64,000 nt of DNA from Bradyrhizobium diazoefficiens (GTDB taxonomy: Bacteria; Pseudomonadota; Alphaproteobacteria; Rhizobiales; Xanthobacteraceae): NCBI RefSeq assembly GCF_016599855.1, contig NZ_CP067041.1:3162001-3226000 (forward strand). The letters are read 5' to 3'. Both the position numbers and the translations under genes were made by a program. Within the stretch, counting starts at the first letter, position 1. Every line of letters starts with the position of its first letter. The notes under the pieces are model-generated. The model was not told where the DNA came from and did not search any database. It saw only the letters and a list, made by a program, of their open reading frames with translations. Positions 27,642 through 35,937 of this stretch are shown piece after piece.

Positions 27642-28192
27642 AAGCTTTTTTGGCGCGAGCATTAGTGTTGTGCAGATCGAGCGGCGCGAGGATGCGCTAT
27701 GAAGCGGCCGCCTTCAGGCGCATACTCGAACAACACCGGCGTTCGGTGCTGCCATGTTGCTATCGCAGTGGCATCTCACTGCCTCCTGATCGGAGACAGC
27801 ACGGCCTCGATTAACCTCAATTCAGGCGGGCGTTCGTCGCGAAGTTCGTGGATAGTTCCGAGGGACGCCCCAGAAACCGAACGGGGAAGAGCTTGGTAAT
27901 CATTTGTGGTCGTCGCATCACTCGCATCATCTTCTGCCGACATCGCCGACTGGCGCGCCCGCTTGCAGGTTCTCCGATCGTCGATAGGCAATTCCTCTCA
28001 TAGAAGTGCCAGGTGCCGCTCGGACTTCTTCAGCGAAAATGCCACCAAATCTACGATCGCACGGAAATCGTGGCCAGATCGAAGCCGCAGAGGTAGTTCG
28101 CGGAAACACAGCTCGAGGCAAAATAGCGAGGCATTTTTGGTGTGGTGGCCAACAGCCTGTGAAATGAAAACCAGCTAAGCCATTGATCTCTT
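27642..28192. other. Non-coding stretch between caspase operon and tRNA fragment
   Basis: About 550 bp. Short open frames exist on both strands, but none has a ribosome binding site, family motif or codon pattern that I can support. It may contain decayed element DNA. Confidence 0.5.
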
Positions 28193-28240
28193 TGGTGGGC
28201 CCGGCAGGACTCGAACCTGCAACCAGACCATTATGAGCGG
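28193..28240 (-). other. 3' fragment of a CAU-anticodon tRNA (tRNA-Met or tRNA-Ile2), likely att scar
   Basis: The minus strand reads CTCATAA (anticodon loop with CAT), a TGGTC half-stem, then GCAGGTTCGAGTCCTGC (perfect T-arm) and GGGCCCACCA (acceptor 3' strand with encoded CCA). The bases before the anticodon loop do not pair properly with TGGTC, and no D-arm or 5' acceptor strand is found. It is thus a 3' half only. Such fragments are the usual trace of an element that used the tRNA's 3' half as its attachment site. It lies 33 bp beyond the integrase stop. Confidence 0.8.
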
Positions 28241-28273
28241 CTGGCCTTGCCGTCGCAAAGCAGAGTAGATCGG

Positions 28274-29368
28274 CTATAAGGCAGCCAACGTCGCGATGAA
28301 TTCGTCCATCGACGGTTGCTGCGCATACTGCAGCTTGAGAAGATCCTCAACTTTAAGGTTGGTATAGCGCTGGAGCTGTCGCCAATCTTTGTGTCCGGTG
28401 ACCAGTGCGACTTTTTCGATTGGGAGTCCTGCCTCGAACAGACGGCTCGTTCCTTCGTGACGCAGATCGTGGAAGTGCAGGTCTTCGATCTTGAGTTCAT
28501 CGCATGCTCGCGTGAATGCCGCACTGACGGATCGGTGATTATGGGGAAAGATCCGTCCATAGCCTCGAGTCACAATCCGCTGCTGAAGCACGACTTCCCA
28601 TGCATCATAGCCCGTTAAGTTGAGCAACGGTACTTTCTGGTGATTTCCGTCCTTATTTCTCGGATCCTTTCTATCTTGAATGGCTACCAATCGCTTTTTC
28701 ATGTCAACCAGTGGCCACTCGGGTTTGCAGATCTCTTCCTGGCGCAATGTCGTTGCCACGGCGTATCGGACGATCCGCCCCATCGGTATGAATTGCCGCT
28801 GGTTCGTCTCAAAGTACTCGATTAGTTCGTCGAGTTCGTCTTGAGTGGGCCGTCGATCACGCTCCTTGCTCTTTCCAACCAAATTGAGGTGACTTAGCGC
28901 GACGCGTGCGAGGCGGGCTTCCTCGGCTGAAACCTCGATGCCGTGCACAGCGGCGGCGTGCGTTATGATCGTGCGGATGAAGGACATATCGATCGCCAAT
29001 GTCGCGGGGCCAGCGCCCTGCTTGGCGCGCTTTCTTCCGAACTCGATCAGCCGCTCTCGATTGAGCGCGGGAAGCTTCACACCGCCGAGCTCAGTCTTGA
29101 GGGACGCCATCACAGCAGCTTTTGATCGGCGAGGGGGCTTTCCAACCTCGCGCATGTCTTCGTCGTGGAGGTCAATTAGATCGCCAAACGTGCGGACGTT
29201 CCGCACCACGCGCGGCTTCGACGATCCATTGCGGTCAATGTTGCGCTCCATTTCGAGCGCCCATTCTTCGCCATCCTTGCGCCGCCGGAACGTCTCGGCC
29301 ACATAACGGGTCTTGCGACGGACTTGAACGCGCCAGTTCCCGGAGGTCAATTGAGTGAAGGTCGCCAC
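28274..29368 (-). CDS. int: Tyrosine site-specific integrase, dusA-associated type
   Basis: This 364-aa recombinase has an N-terminal arm-binding region (residues 1-50, GNWRVQVRRKTRYVAETF), a core-binding SAM-like domain (60-165) and a catalytic domain. Catalytic residues visible: Arg 209 (TTLRQEEI), His 300 and Arg 303 (HFHDLRHEG), His 326 (GHKDW) and the nucleophile Tyr 335 (QRYTNL). The RHEGTSRLFEAGL form is typical of integrases that insert at dusA. It starts at GTG 29368 and is divergent from dusA, 133 bp away, as expected for this class. Its promoter lies in the same gap and is probably controlled by the TGTGCA repeats. There is no frameshift, so it may be active. Confidence 0.9.
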   Translation of the reverse strand: MATFTQLTSGNWRVQVRRKTRYVAETFRRRKDGEEWALEMERNIDRNGSSKPRVVRNVRTFGDLIDLHDEDMREVGKPPRRSKAAVMASLKTELGGVKLPALNRERLIEFGRKRAKQGAGPATLAIDMSFIRTIITHAAAVHGIEVSAEEARLARVALSHLNLVGKSKERDRRPTQDELDELIEYFETNQRQFIPMGRIVRYAVATTLRQEEICKPEWPLVDMKKRLVAIQDRKDPRNKDGNHQKVPLLNLTGYDAWEVVLQQRIVTRGYGRIFPHNHRSVSAAFTRACDELKIEDLHFHDLRHEGTSRLFEAGLPIEKVALVTGHKDWRQLQRYTNLKVEDLLKLQYAQQPSMDEFIATLAAL

Positions 29369-29369
29369 G

Positions 29370-29464
29370 CGTGTGCACTCCGGCTTTCGTGTGCACTATG
29401 TGTGCACCGAGAGGTCAAAACGGGTACAAACGTGTGCAATTTCGGCTAGTTTGGAGTGCACACG
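29370..29464. repeat. Cluster of TGTGCA(C) repeats between int and dusA
   Basis: Four direct copies of GTGTGCAC or GTGTGCAA start at 29371, 29389, 29400 and 29432. A fifth, inverted copy spans 29453-29464 (GGAGTGCACACG), which mirrors the 12 bases at 29370-29381 exactly. The first three are spaced by 11-18 bp. Positioned next to the integrase start and the expected dusA attachment site, they look like arm-type integrase sites or excisionase/operator sites. Confidence 0.65.
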
Positions 29465-29501
29465 TTCCTCTTCTACCCCATTGAGATAGTAGGATAAACG
29501 T

Positions 29502-30497
29502 TTGAAATATCAAGACTATCGCTTTTCCGTGGCACCCATGATGGATTGGACCGACCGGCATTGCCGGGTGTTCCACCGTCATCTGACGCGGCGGGCGCTG
29601 CTCTATACGGAAATGCTGACGACCGGGGCCATCATTCATGGTGACCGGGAGCGTCTGCTTGGGTTCGACACGGTCGAGCACAGGGTGGCCCTTCAGCTTG
29701 GCGGATCGGATCCGCGCGAGCTCGCGCAGGCCGCCCGGATCGGCGAGGAATTCGGCTATGACGAGATCAACCTCAATGTCGGCTGCCCGTCCGACCGCGT
29801 GAAGGATGGGCGCTTCGGCGCCTGCCTCATGGCCGAACCGGAGCTGGTGGCGCGGTGCGTCGATGCAATGAAAAGCGCAGTCGTGGTTCCCGTTACGGTG
29901 AAGTGCCGCATCGGCATCGACGATCAGGACCCGGAAGTCGCGCTCGATACGCTTGCGCGCGCAGTGGTCGCCTCGGGCTGCGATGCGCTGATTGTGCATG
30001 CCCGTAAGGCCTGGCTCAACGGTCTGTCGCCGAAGGAGAACCGCGATATCCCGCCGCTCGACTATGATCGTGTCTATCGTCTCAAGAGCGCAATGCCTGA
30101 TGTGCCCGTCATCATCAATGGTGGTATTGCCGGTATCGTCGAGGCGAAAGCGCATCTTGCACACGTCGACGGTGTGATGCTCGGCCGCGCCGCCTATCAG
30201 GAGCCATGGCGGCTTCTCACTGTCGATGCCGACATTTTCGGCGAGACCGCGCCGCACCCCTCCATGCAGGATGCGCTCGAGTCGATGATGCCCTATATCG
30301 AGGCGCAGCTCGCGCGCGGCACGCGGCTCCACGCGATCACGCGGCATTTCGTCGGTGCATTTCACGCCGTGCCCGGCGCGCGCGCCTTCCGTCGCCATCT
30401 CGCCGAGCACGGTGTGAAGCCGGGGGCCGGTCTGGGCGTGCTGCGCGATGCGATCGCGCGCGTCGGTGCACGCGCGACCGCGGAGGCGGCTGCGTAG
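29502..30497 (+). CDS. dusA: tRNA-dihydrouridine synthase A
   Basis: DusA reduces uridines at positions 20/20a of tRNAs to dihydrouridine, using FMN and NADPH. The 331-aa protein has the DusA hallmarks: SVAPMMDWTDRHCR at residues 8-21, EINLNVGCPSDRV with the catalytic Cys near residue 96, VKCRIG, and IVHARKAWLNGLSPKENR. The start is TTG 29502 with AGGA 7 nt upstream. Because islands insert in the first codons of dusA, this start region may derive from the element. The gene is intact, as usual after such insertions. It is divergent from the integrase. Confidence 0.95.
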   Translation: MKYQDYRFSVAPMMDWTDRHCRVFHRHLTRRALLYTEMLTTGAIIHGDRERLLGFDTVEHRVALQLGGSDPRELAQAARIGEEFGYDEINLNVGCPSDRVKDGRFGACLMAEPELVARCVDAMKSAVVVPVTVKCRIGIDDQDPEVALDTLARAVVASGCDALIVHARKAWLNGLSPKENRDIPPLDYDRVYRLKSAMPDVPVIINGGIAGIVEAKAHLAHVDGVMLGRAAYQEPWRLLTVDADIFGETAPHPSMQDALESMMPYIEAQLARGTRLHAITRHFVGAFHAVPGARAFRRHLAEHGVKPGAGLGVLRDAIARVGARATAEAAA

Positions 30498-30503
30498 ATC
30501 GTC

Positions 30504-31064
30504 CTAGTCGACCGCCGTGCGCGGGCGGCGGTGACTGCTCTGAAGCTCCGGATAGCCGGTGAGCATCAGTGTGTCGGACCGCACGCCCCAGCTCTCAAGG
30601 CGATCGAGGAAGCTCATGCCGAGCAGGTTGGTTTTCATCTGGCCGCGCTGAACCACCAGCGCCGGCACCGATTTCTCGACGAGATGGCCGACGGCGAGGC
30701 GATCGAGCGTGAGCCGTGCCGCCTTGGTGTGGCCGCCTGCCGTTTCGAGGTCGACGTCGTATTCAAGCATATCGAGCGGTAGCCCGATCGCTTTGGCGGT
30801 TTCCCAGGTCAGCACCACCGATGTAGCGCCGGTATCGATCACCATCGGCGCGGCGACGCCGTTGATCTTGGCGCGCAGCGCGAATTCGCCGCCCTGGCCG
30901 CGCTGGATCTGCACGGCGGGCGCTGGCCCGGGCGACGCAGGCGATCCGCGCAGCATGTGCGAGACCCTGTGGCTGGCGCGCGCGATCTGGTCGGGATCGC
31001 CATAGGCGACGACGGCGCCCGCGGTACCGGCGAGCATCATGAGAACGAGCAGGAAGCGGATCAT
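30504..31064 (-). CDS. Retropepsin-like aspartic protease (TIGR02281 type)
   Basis: A 186-aa protein with an N-terminal membrane anchor or signal (FLLVLMMLAGTAGAVVAY) and a single aspartic protease domain. The active-site strand is PMVIDTGATSVVLTW (Asp about residue 96), followed by GHLVEKSVPALVV and the closing LLGMSFLDRL flap strand. As a single-domain enzyme it would act as a homodimer in the periplasm. It is convergent with dusA (6-bp gap) and lies 28 bp downstream of the DUF1289 gene, with which it is commonly grouped in rhizobia. Confidence 0.85.
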   Translation of the reverse strand: MIRFLLVLMMLAGTAGAVVAYGDPDQIARASHRVSHMLRGSPASPGPAPAVQIQRGQGGEFALRAKINGVAAPMVIDTGATSVVLTWETAKAIGLPLDMLEYDVDLETAGGHTKAARLTLDRLAVGHLVEKSVPALVVQRGQMKTNLLGMSFLDRLESWGVRSDTLMLTGYPELQSSHRRPRTAVD

Positions 31065-31092
31065 TCTGCGCCTCCGATCGTGCGCAGGCCGG

Positions 31093-31296
31093 TCAGGCGC
31101 GCTTTGACGATCCCGCGATCGGTTGCAATCCAGCGTCCGCCATCCGCGCGGGCAACAGCGCCATCACCGCGAGCCGTTCCGCGCTTTCCATGGCGTGCCA
31201 GTGCGCGATTTCGGGCAACGTGCGGCCGCAGCCGAAGCAAAGCTTGGTCTTGGGATCGATCATGCAGACGGCGAGGCACGGTGTTTCTTTGCTCAT
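31093..31296 (-). CDS. DUF1289 domain-containing small protein
   Basis: This 67-aa protein has the four-Cys DUF1289 pattern: PCLAVCMIDPKTKLCFGCGRT, followed by the conserved ExxHW (EIAHWHAM). The Cys residues likely bind zinc or an iron-sulfur cluster; the function is unknown. ATG 31296 is chosen because the family starts a few residues before the first Cys. It lies directly upstream of the retropepsin gene in the same direction. Confidence 0.8.
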   Translation of the reverse strand: MSKETPCLAVCMIDPKTKLCFGCGRTLPEIAHWHAMESAERLAVMALLPARMADAGLQPIAGSSKRA

Positions 31297-31340
31297 ACGG
31301 ACATAGTGAGGGATCATCGGGCATGTCGGCAAGTATCTCG

Positions 31341-32936
31341 TTAAGAGCCCGTACCTGCGCTCATGATCGGCCTGTGCCGCGGCCTGCGCTTCTCGTCGGG
31401 CACCATGGCACTCTCCGGCTGGAGCGGCGGCGCATCCTCCGACAGCGGCGCCAGCGCGCTCATCACGCGCTCCGGCGGGAATGTGACGATCACCTCGGTG
31501 CCGATACGCAGCTTCGACTTCAGCGTGAACGTGCCGCCATGCAAATCGATCAGGTTCTTGGCGATGGGCAGGCCGAGGCCTGCGCCCTGTTCGGCCGATT
31601 TGATCGAATTGGAGCCCTGGCCAAACGAGGCGAGCACGACCGGGATCTCGTCTTCGGGGATGCCGGATCCGGAATCCTTCACCGACAGATACTGCCCACC
31701 CGACGCGGTCCAGCCGGCTTTGAGCCAGATCTCGCCGCCTTGCGGGGTGAACTTGATCGAGTTGGAGAGCAGGTTCAGCACGACCTGGCGGATCGCACGC
31801 TCGTCAGCCCAGAGCCGCGGCATGGCCAGCTCGAACACCTCGTGAATGGTGAGGCCGCGGCTCGAGGCGCGCAGCTTCATCAAATGATGGCAGTCGGCGA
31901 CGATTCCGACCAGCGACACCGCTTCCTCGTTCAGTTCGTAGCGGCCGGCCTCGATCCGCGACAGATCGAGGATTTCGTTGATGAGGTTAAGCAGGTGCAC
32001 GCCGGAATTGTGGATATCCGCCGAGTACTCCTTATAGACGGGTACCGCATGCGCGCCAAAAATCTCGCTCTTCATCACCTCGGAGAAGCCGAGAATAGCG
32101 TTCAGCGGGGTGCGCAGCTCGTGGCTCATCTGTGCGAGGAAGCGCGATTTGGCCACGTTGGCGGATTCGGCGCGGTGGCGCGCCTCGTCGGAGATCGCTT
32201 TTGCCTGCTCGAGCTCGCCGATCAGCGCGTCCTTCTCGGCGCGCGCCTCGAGCGTGGCGAAGGTCGACGAGTGCAGGCGATGCGCTAGCAGCACGAAATA
32301 ACCTTCGGCCGCAAGCGCGAGCGCGCCCAAAATGTAGTTGTCCAGCGAGCCGCTCATCGCAAAGCTCAGCGCCATGGCGACCGCAACCGGCGCGGTGGCG
32401 GCAAGTGCTGCGATCGGCAGATTGGCGGCGAGCATGCTCGACACTGCGATCACCAGCAGCATCAGGAACATCATCAGGGTTTCCGTGACCATATCGAGCA
32501 CGGGGTGGATGAGGATCGCAATCCAGCACAGGCCGTAGAGCAGATCGAGCACGACAAAGCGCGTCCGCCAGGCCCGCATCGCGATGGGCGAAGCAGGCTG
32601 GGCCAGGAAGCGACGGCAGCTGCGGATCATGGCACCATGAATGCAGAGCATCCCGATGGTCCAGAGCGCGGCCGGAATCGGCTGCATCCACAATCCGAAC
32701 AGGACGCCGGTGGCCACCACCAGCAGCATCACGACGTAGGAGGCCGACAGCCGCGTTTGCGCATATTGGCGCAACAACTCGGCATCGAAGGCCGGCCGGG
32801 TTCCGCTGGTCGAGGTTAACTTATCGCGCGCCTCGCGCACCCGCTGCGCCGCAGCCCTTCGACTGCTCGCTGATGGCGCGCTGACCGGCTCGGCCGGAAG
32901 CTGCACTACCTCAGGCTTTTCAGCGGGGTTACTCAT
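31341..32936 (-). CDS. Membrane sensor histidine kinase (PleC/DivJ-like core)
   Basis: A 531-aa kinase. Several membrane helices fill residues 75-220, followed by a coiled-coil linker (EARAEKDALIGELEQAK). The H-box is FLAQMSHELRTPLNAILGFSE with the phosphorylated His near residue 275. The N, G1 and G2 boxes are LLSNSIKFT, VKDSGSGIPEDE and GAGLGLPIAKNL. It has no receiver or PAS domain. The H-box type is that of alphaproteobacterial PleC/DivJ/PdhS kinases, which feed cell-cycle regulators such as DivK. No response regulator is adjacent. ATG 32936 (MSNPAEKP) is preferred over one eight codons upstream. Confidence 0.85.
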   Translation of the reverse strand: MSNPAEKPEVVQLPAEPVSAPSASSRRAAAQRVREARDKLTSTSGTRPAFDAELLRQYAQTRLSASYVVMLLVVATGVLFGLWMQPIPAALWTIGMLCIHGAMIRSCRRFLAQPASPIAMRAWRTRFVVLDLLYGLCWIAILIHPVLDMVTETLMMFLMLLVIAVSSMLAANLPIAALAATAPVAVAMALSFAMSGSLDNYILGALALAAEGYFVLLAHRLHSSTFATLEARAEKDALIGELEQAKAISDEARHRAESANVAKSRFLAQMSHELRTPLNAILGFSEVMKSEIFGAHAVPVYKEYSADIHNSGVHLLNLINEILDLSRIEAGRYELNEEAVSLVGIVADCHHLMKLRASSRGLTIHEVFELAMPRLWADERAIRQVVLNLLSNSIKFTPQGGEIWLKAGWTASGGQYLSVKDSGSGIPEDEIPVVLASFGQGSNSIKSAEQGAGLGLPIAKNLIDLHGGTFTLKSKLRIGTEVIVTFPPERVMSALAPLSEDAPPLQPESAMVPDEKRRPRHRPIMSAGTGS

Positions 32937-33074
32937 CAAGCAACAACGATTCCTGCCCACGCCGGACGCGGGCCTTCTGCATTGTCTATCTTTGGCAAGA
33001 AATCCTTAAGAGGTGACTTAAGGAGCTAAAGAATTACGTTAACCCGTCGTTAATTTGATCCGGCAGCCCCCGGC

Positions 33075-34352
33075 TCAGTGCAGCCATGCATGCTGTGCGA
33101 CATAGACCACGGCGCCTGCAAGATAGCCCGCGAGCGCGGGCAGGGCGATGCGGCGGGCGTACCAGAGGAAGTCGATCCGCTCGAGCCCCATGGCGGCGAC
33201 GCCTGCGGCGGAGCCGATGATCAGGATCGAGCCGCCGGTGCCGGCGCAATAGGCAATGAACTCCCAGAGGAAGCTGTCCGGTGGGTAGTGGCCGAGGTCG
33301 TACATGCCCATGGTCGCGGCGACCAGTGGCACGTTGTCGACGACAGCGCTGAGCAGGCCGAGCACGACGACAATGACGTCCTGGCGGCCGATGGTTGTCT
33401 CGAGCCATCTCGCCAGCATCGTCAAGAGGCCGGCATGTTCGAGGCAGGCGACCGCCAGCAGAATGCCGACGAAGAACACGATCGAGGCCATGTCGATCCG
33501 GGTCAGCGCATGCGCAAGCGAGAGCGGCTGACGCACATGCTCCTCCTTGTCGCGGTGAACGACCTCGCCGACGAGCCAGACGATGCCGAGCCCGAGCAGT
33601 ACGCCCATGAAGGGCGGCAGATGTGTCACCGTCTTGAAGGCTGGCACCGCGACCAGCACGCCGAGGCCGAGACAGAACATCAGGTTGCGCTCGAACCGGT
33701 CGATGGCGAGCAATCCGTTGTCGCTTGGTGGGGCCGCAACCGTTTTGCCCCTGAGCGATAGGCTGATAAAAATCAGAGGCACGAACAAATTGACCAGTGA
33801 GGGCAGGAATACCGCGCCCATGATATTCAGCGCCGTGATCTGTCCACCAATCCACAGCATGGTGGTGGTGACGTCGCCGATCACGGTCCATGCGCCGCCG
33901 GCATTCGCCGCAATGACGATCACCGAAGCGAAGAGCAGGCGGTCGTCGCGTTTGGCGATCAGGCGTTGGATCAGCGAGACCATCACAATGGTGGCGGTCA
34001 GATTATCCAGGATCGCGCTCAGGAAGAATGCCACGAAGGCAACCAGCCACATCAGCTTGATCTGGCTCGTCGTGCTGATGCGGGAGGTGATGACCTCGAA
34101 ACCGTCATGGGCGTCGATCACCTCGACGATCGTCATTGCGCCGATCAGGAAGAACACGATCTGCGCGGTGGAGGCGACGGACTCGTCGAGCTGACGGCCG
34201 ACCAGGGCGTGGTCGCCCGTCGTGAACGCGTAGATGGTCCAGAGCACGCCCGCGCCAAGCAGCGCGGATGCGCTCTTGTTGACCGCGATAGGGTGTTCGA
34301 GCGCGATCGCCGCATAGGCTAGGACGAAGATGGCGGCGATCGCGATCAGCAA
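33075..34352 (-). CDS. nhaD: NhaD-type sodium:proton antiporter
   Basis: This 425-aa inner-membrane protein has about 12 hydrophobic segments. Family motifs: EHPIAVNKSASALLGAG in the first helices, FFLIGAMTIVEVIDAHDGFEVI, AILDNLTATIVMVSL (conserved Asp-Asn in membrane), and ANAGGAWTVIGDVTTTMLW. A second half-site is SAVVDNVPLVAATMGMY. NhaD exchanges Na+/Li+ for H+ in alkaline conditions. It is separate from its neighbours; the gene ends 22 bp from the 3-hydroxyisobutyrate dehydrogenase-like gene on the same strand. Confidence 0.9.
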   Translation of the reverse strand: MLIAIAAIFVLAYAAIALEHPIAVNKSASALLGAGVLWTIYAFTTGDHALVGRQLDESVASTAQIVFFLIGAMTIVEVIDAHDGFEVITSRISTTSQIKLMWLVAFVAFFLSAILDNLTATIVMVSLIQRLIAKRDDRLLFASVIVIAANAGGAWTVIGDVTTTMLWIGGQITALNIMGAVFLPSLVNLFVPLIFISLSLRGKTVAAPPSDNGLLAIDRFERNLMFCLGLGVLVAVPAFKTVTHLPPFMGVLLGLGIVWLVGEVVHRDKEEHVRQPLSLAHALTRIDMASIVFFVGILLAVACLEHAGLLTMLARWLETTIGRQDVIVVVLGLLSAVVDNVPLVAATMGMYDLGHYPPDSFLWEFIAYCAGTGGSILIIGSAAGVAAMGLERIDFLWYARRIALPALAGYLAGAVVYVAQHAWLH

Positions 34353-34374
34353 GGCGGGTTCAATCCGTCAGAGG

Positions 34375-35247
34375 TCAGCGATTGAGGCGCGCGAGCAGGC
34401 TCGACGTATCCCAACGCTTGCCGCCCATCTTCTCGACCTCGGCGTAGAACTGGTCCACCAGCGCGGTGACCGGCAGGTTGGCGCCGTTGCGGCGGGCTTC
34501 GGCCAGCGAGATCGAGAGGTCCTTGCGCATCCATTCGACCGCGAAGCCGAAATCGTATTTGTCCTCGTTCATGGTCTTGTAGCGATTCTCCATCTGCCAG
34601 GATTGCGCGGCTCCTTTTGAAATGGTCTCGATCACGGCGGCGACGTCAAGGCCGCTCCTCTTGGCAAAGTGGATGCCTTCGGAGAGACCCTGCACAAGGC
34701 CGGCGATGCAGATCTGGTTGACCATCTTGGTCAGCTGGCCGCTTCCGGCGGGCCCGAGCAGTTTGCACATCCGCGCATAGGCGCCTGTGATGATCGGCTC
34801 GGCGCCGGAATAGGCATCCGGCGCGCCGCCGCACATCACCGTCAGCACGCCGTTCTCGGCGCCGGCCTGGCCGCCGGAGACGGGAGCGTCGATGAACTTG
34901 AAGCCGGCCTTGGTCGCGGCCGCATCGAGTTCGCGCGCGACTTCGGCGGAAGCCGTGGTGTGGTCGACGAAGGTCGCGCCCTTTGTCATGCCGGCGAAGG
35001 CGCCGTCGGCGCCGATCGTGACCGCGCGCAGATCGTTGTCGTTGCCGACGCAGCACATCACGAAATCCTGGCCTTCGGCGGCGGCCTTCGGAGTTGCCGC
35101 CGTCTTGCCGCCGAACTTGACCGCCCACTCCTTCGCCTTGGCCGCGGTGCGGTTGTAGACGGTGACCTCATGGCCCCCTTTTTTCACGAGGTGTCCGGCC
35201 ATCGGGAAGCCCATCACGCCGAGACCGAGGAAAGCGACTTTAGCCAT
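34375..35247 (-). CDS. NAD(P)-dependent beta-hydroxyacid dehydrogenase (3-hydroxyisobutyrate dehydrogenase family)
   Basis: A 290-aa oxidoreductase. The Rossmann motif VAFLGLGVMGFPMAGHL lies at residues 3-19, the substrate site DAPVSGGQAGA near 120, and the catalytic Lys in GSGQLTKMVNQ near residue 175. Family members oxidise 3-hydroxyisobutyrate or reduce tartronate semialdehyde/2-hydroxy-3-oxopropionate; the exact substrate cannot be told from the sequence. ATG 35247 (MAKVAFLG) starts just before the Rossmann strand; upstream codons are not conserved in character. Confidence 0.9.
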   Translation of the reverse strand: MAKVAFLGLGVMGFPMAGHLVKKGGHEVTVYNRTAAKAKEWAVKFGGKTAATPKAAAEGQDFVMCCVGNDNDLRAVTIGADGAFAGMTKGATFVDHTTASAEVARELDAAATKAGFKFIDAPVSGGQAGAENGVLTVMCGGAPDAYSGAEPIITGAYARMCKLLGPAGSGQLTKMVNQICIAGLVQGLSEGIHFAKRSGLDVAAVIETISKGAAQSWQMENRYKTMNEDKYDFGFAVEWMRKDLSISLAEARRNGANLPVTALVDQFYAEVEKMGGKRWDTSSLLARLNR

Positions 35248-35435
35248 GTGTGTGTCCGTAGCTTGAGTTTTACGGTTGCAGCCGGGCGAAGGGCGCCAGC
35301 CGAGATCCTGAGGTTCCGCCTGAGGGCGGACCGGGCGCACCATAAACCCTTGAGGGCTGAGGGCAACGGCTTCGTTTGGCGGCGCGCTGTGCTAGGATGG
35401 CTGACCTCAAGGACTTCAAAACAAGGGAGCGAAGC

Positions 35436-35882
35436 ATGGCATCGGGTCTGGGCGGCGTGAGCGTTGGTGTGCTCGATCATTTCAACATCCGGACCCGGAA
35501 TCTGGCCGAGACGGTCCGCTTCTACGAGGACGTGCTGGGCCTGGAAAAAGGCGCCCGGCCGAATTTTGCCTTCCCGGGAGCCTGGATGTACAGCGAGGGC
35601 AGACCGGTGGTGCACCTCGTCGATATTTCCCCGACTGAGGAGCCACAAAAGCCGGATTCCGGCGTTGTCCACCACGTCGCCTTCGCCAGCCGCGGCTTCG
35701 ACGGGATGAAGCAGCGTCTCGTTTCCAAGGGTATGAAATTCGACTCCCGCCAGGTGCCCGGCGGCGATCTCTGGCAGATCTTCGTCCACGACCCCAACGG
35801 GGTCATGATCGAGCTCAATTACGAGGCGGCCAAGGAGCAGGGAGCGGCGCCCACGGAGATGGCAGACGATATCGGCAGGTAG
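35436..35882 (+). CDS. VOC-family (glyoxalase/dioxygenase-fold) protein
   Basis: A 148-aa single-domain protein. LDHFNIRTRNLAETVRFYEDVLGL at the start gives the first metal His of the vicinal-oxygen-chelate fold; HHVAFASRGFDG gives the second, and the closing DPNGVMIELNY supplies the Glu. ATG 35436 is preferred (GGGAG 7 nt upstream); the open frame extends 20 codons further upstream without support. Substrate unknown. It is followed after 55 bp by mrp. Confidence 0.85.
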   Translation: MASGLGGVSVGVLDHFNIRTRNLAETVRFYEDVLGLEKGARPNFAFPGAWMYSEGRPVVHLVDISPTEEPQKPDSGVVHHVAFASRGFDGMKQRLVSKGMKFDSRQVPGGDLWQIFVHDPNGVMIELNYEAAKEQGAAPTEMADDIGR

Positions 35883-35937
35883 TAGCCTTTTGGCCGTTTC
35901 CGCTCTAATGGGGCATCTTGAACTCAGGAGATGCGCT

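Larger units (their letters stand above)
1..29501. mobile_element. Accessory/defence island next to dusA (right end; left end outside window)
   Basis: Everything left of dusA looks acquired: conflict-system genes (STAND NTPase, CHAT and caspase-like proteases, AbiEi-like regulator, HNH and PD-(D/E)XK nucleases), decayed genes and a tyrosine integrase at the right end. From dusA onward the window is ordinary housekeeping chromosome. Integrases of this type are known to target the 5' end of dusA, so the right boundary is probably inside the first codons of dusA. No second copy of the dusA start was noticed by eye in 1-28 kb, so the left attachment site is probably outside the window. The broken IclR gene and the tRNA fragment inside suggest that the island was built in more than one step. 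Confidence 0.65.

Noticed and set aside
29415..30410. 331-codon open frame antisense to dusA
   Set aside because: dusA has all its catalytic motifs on the other strand. The antisense frame has no motif.
30957..32288. 443-codon open frame opposite the sensor kinase
   Set aside because: It is the mirror of kinase codons (strings of His, Arg, Gln, Asp) without domain signature.
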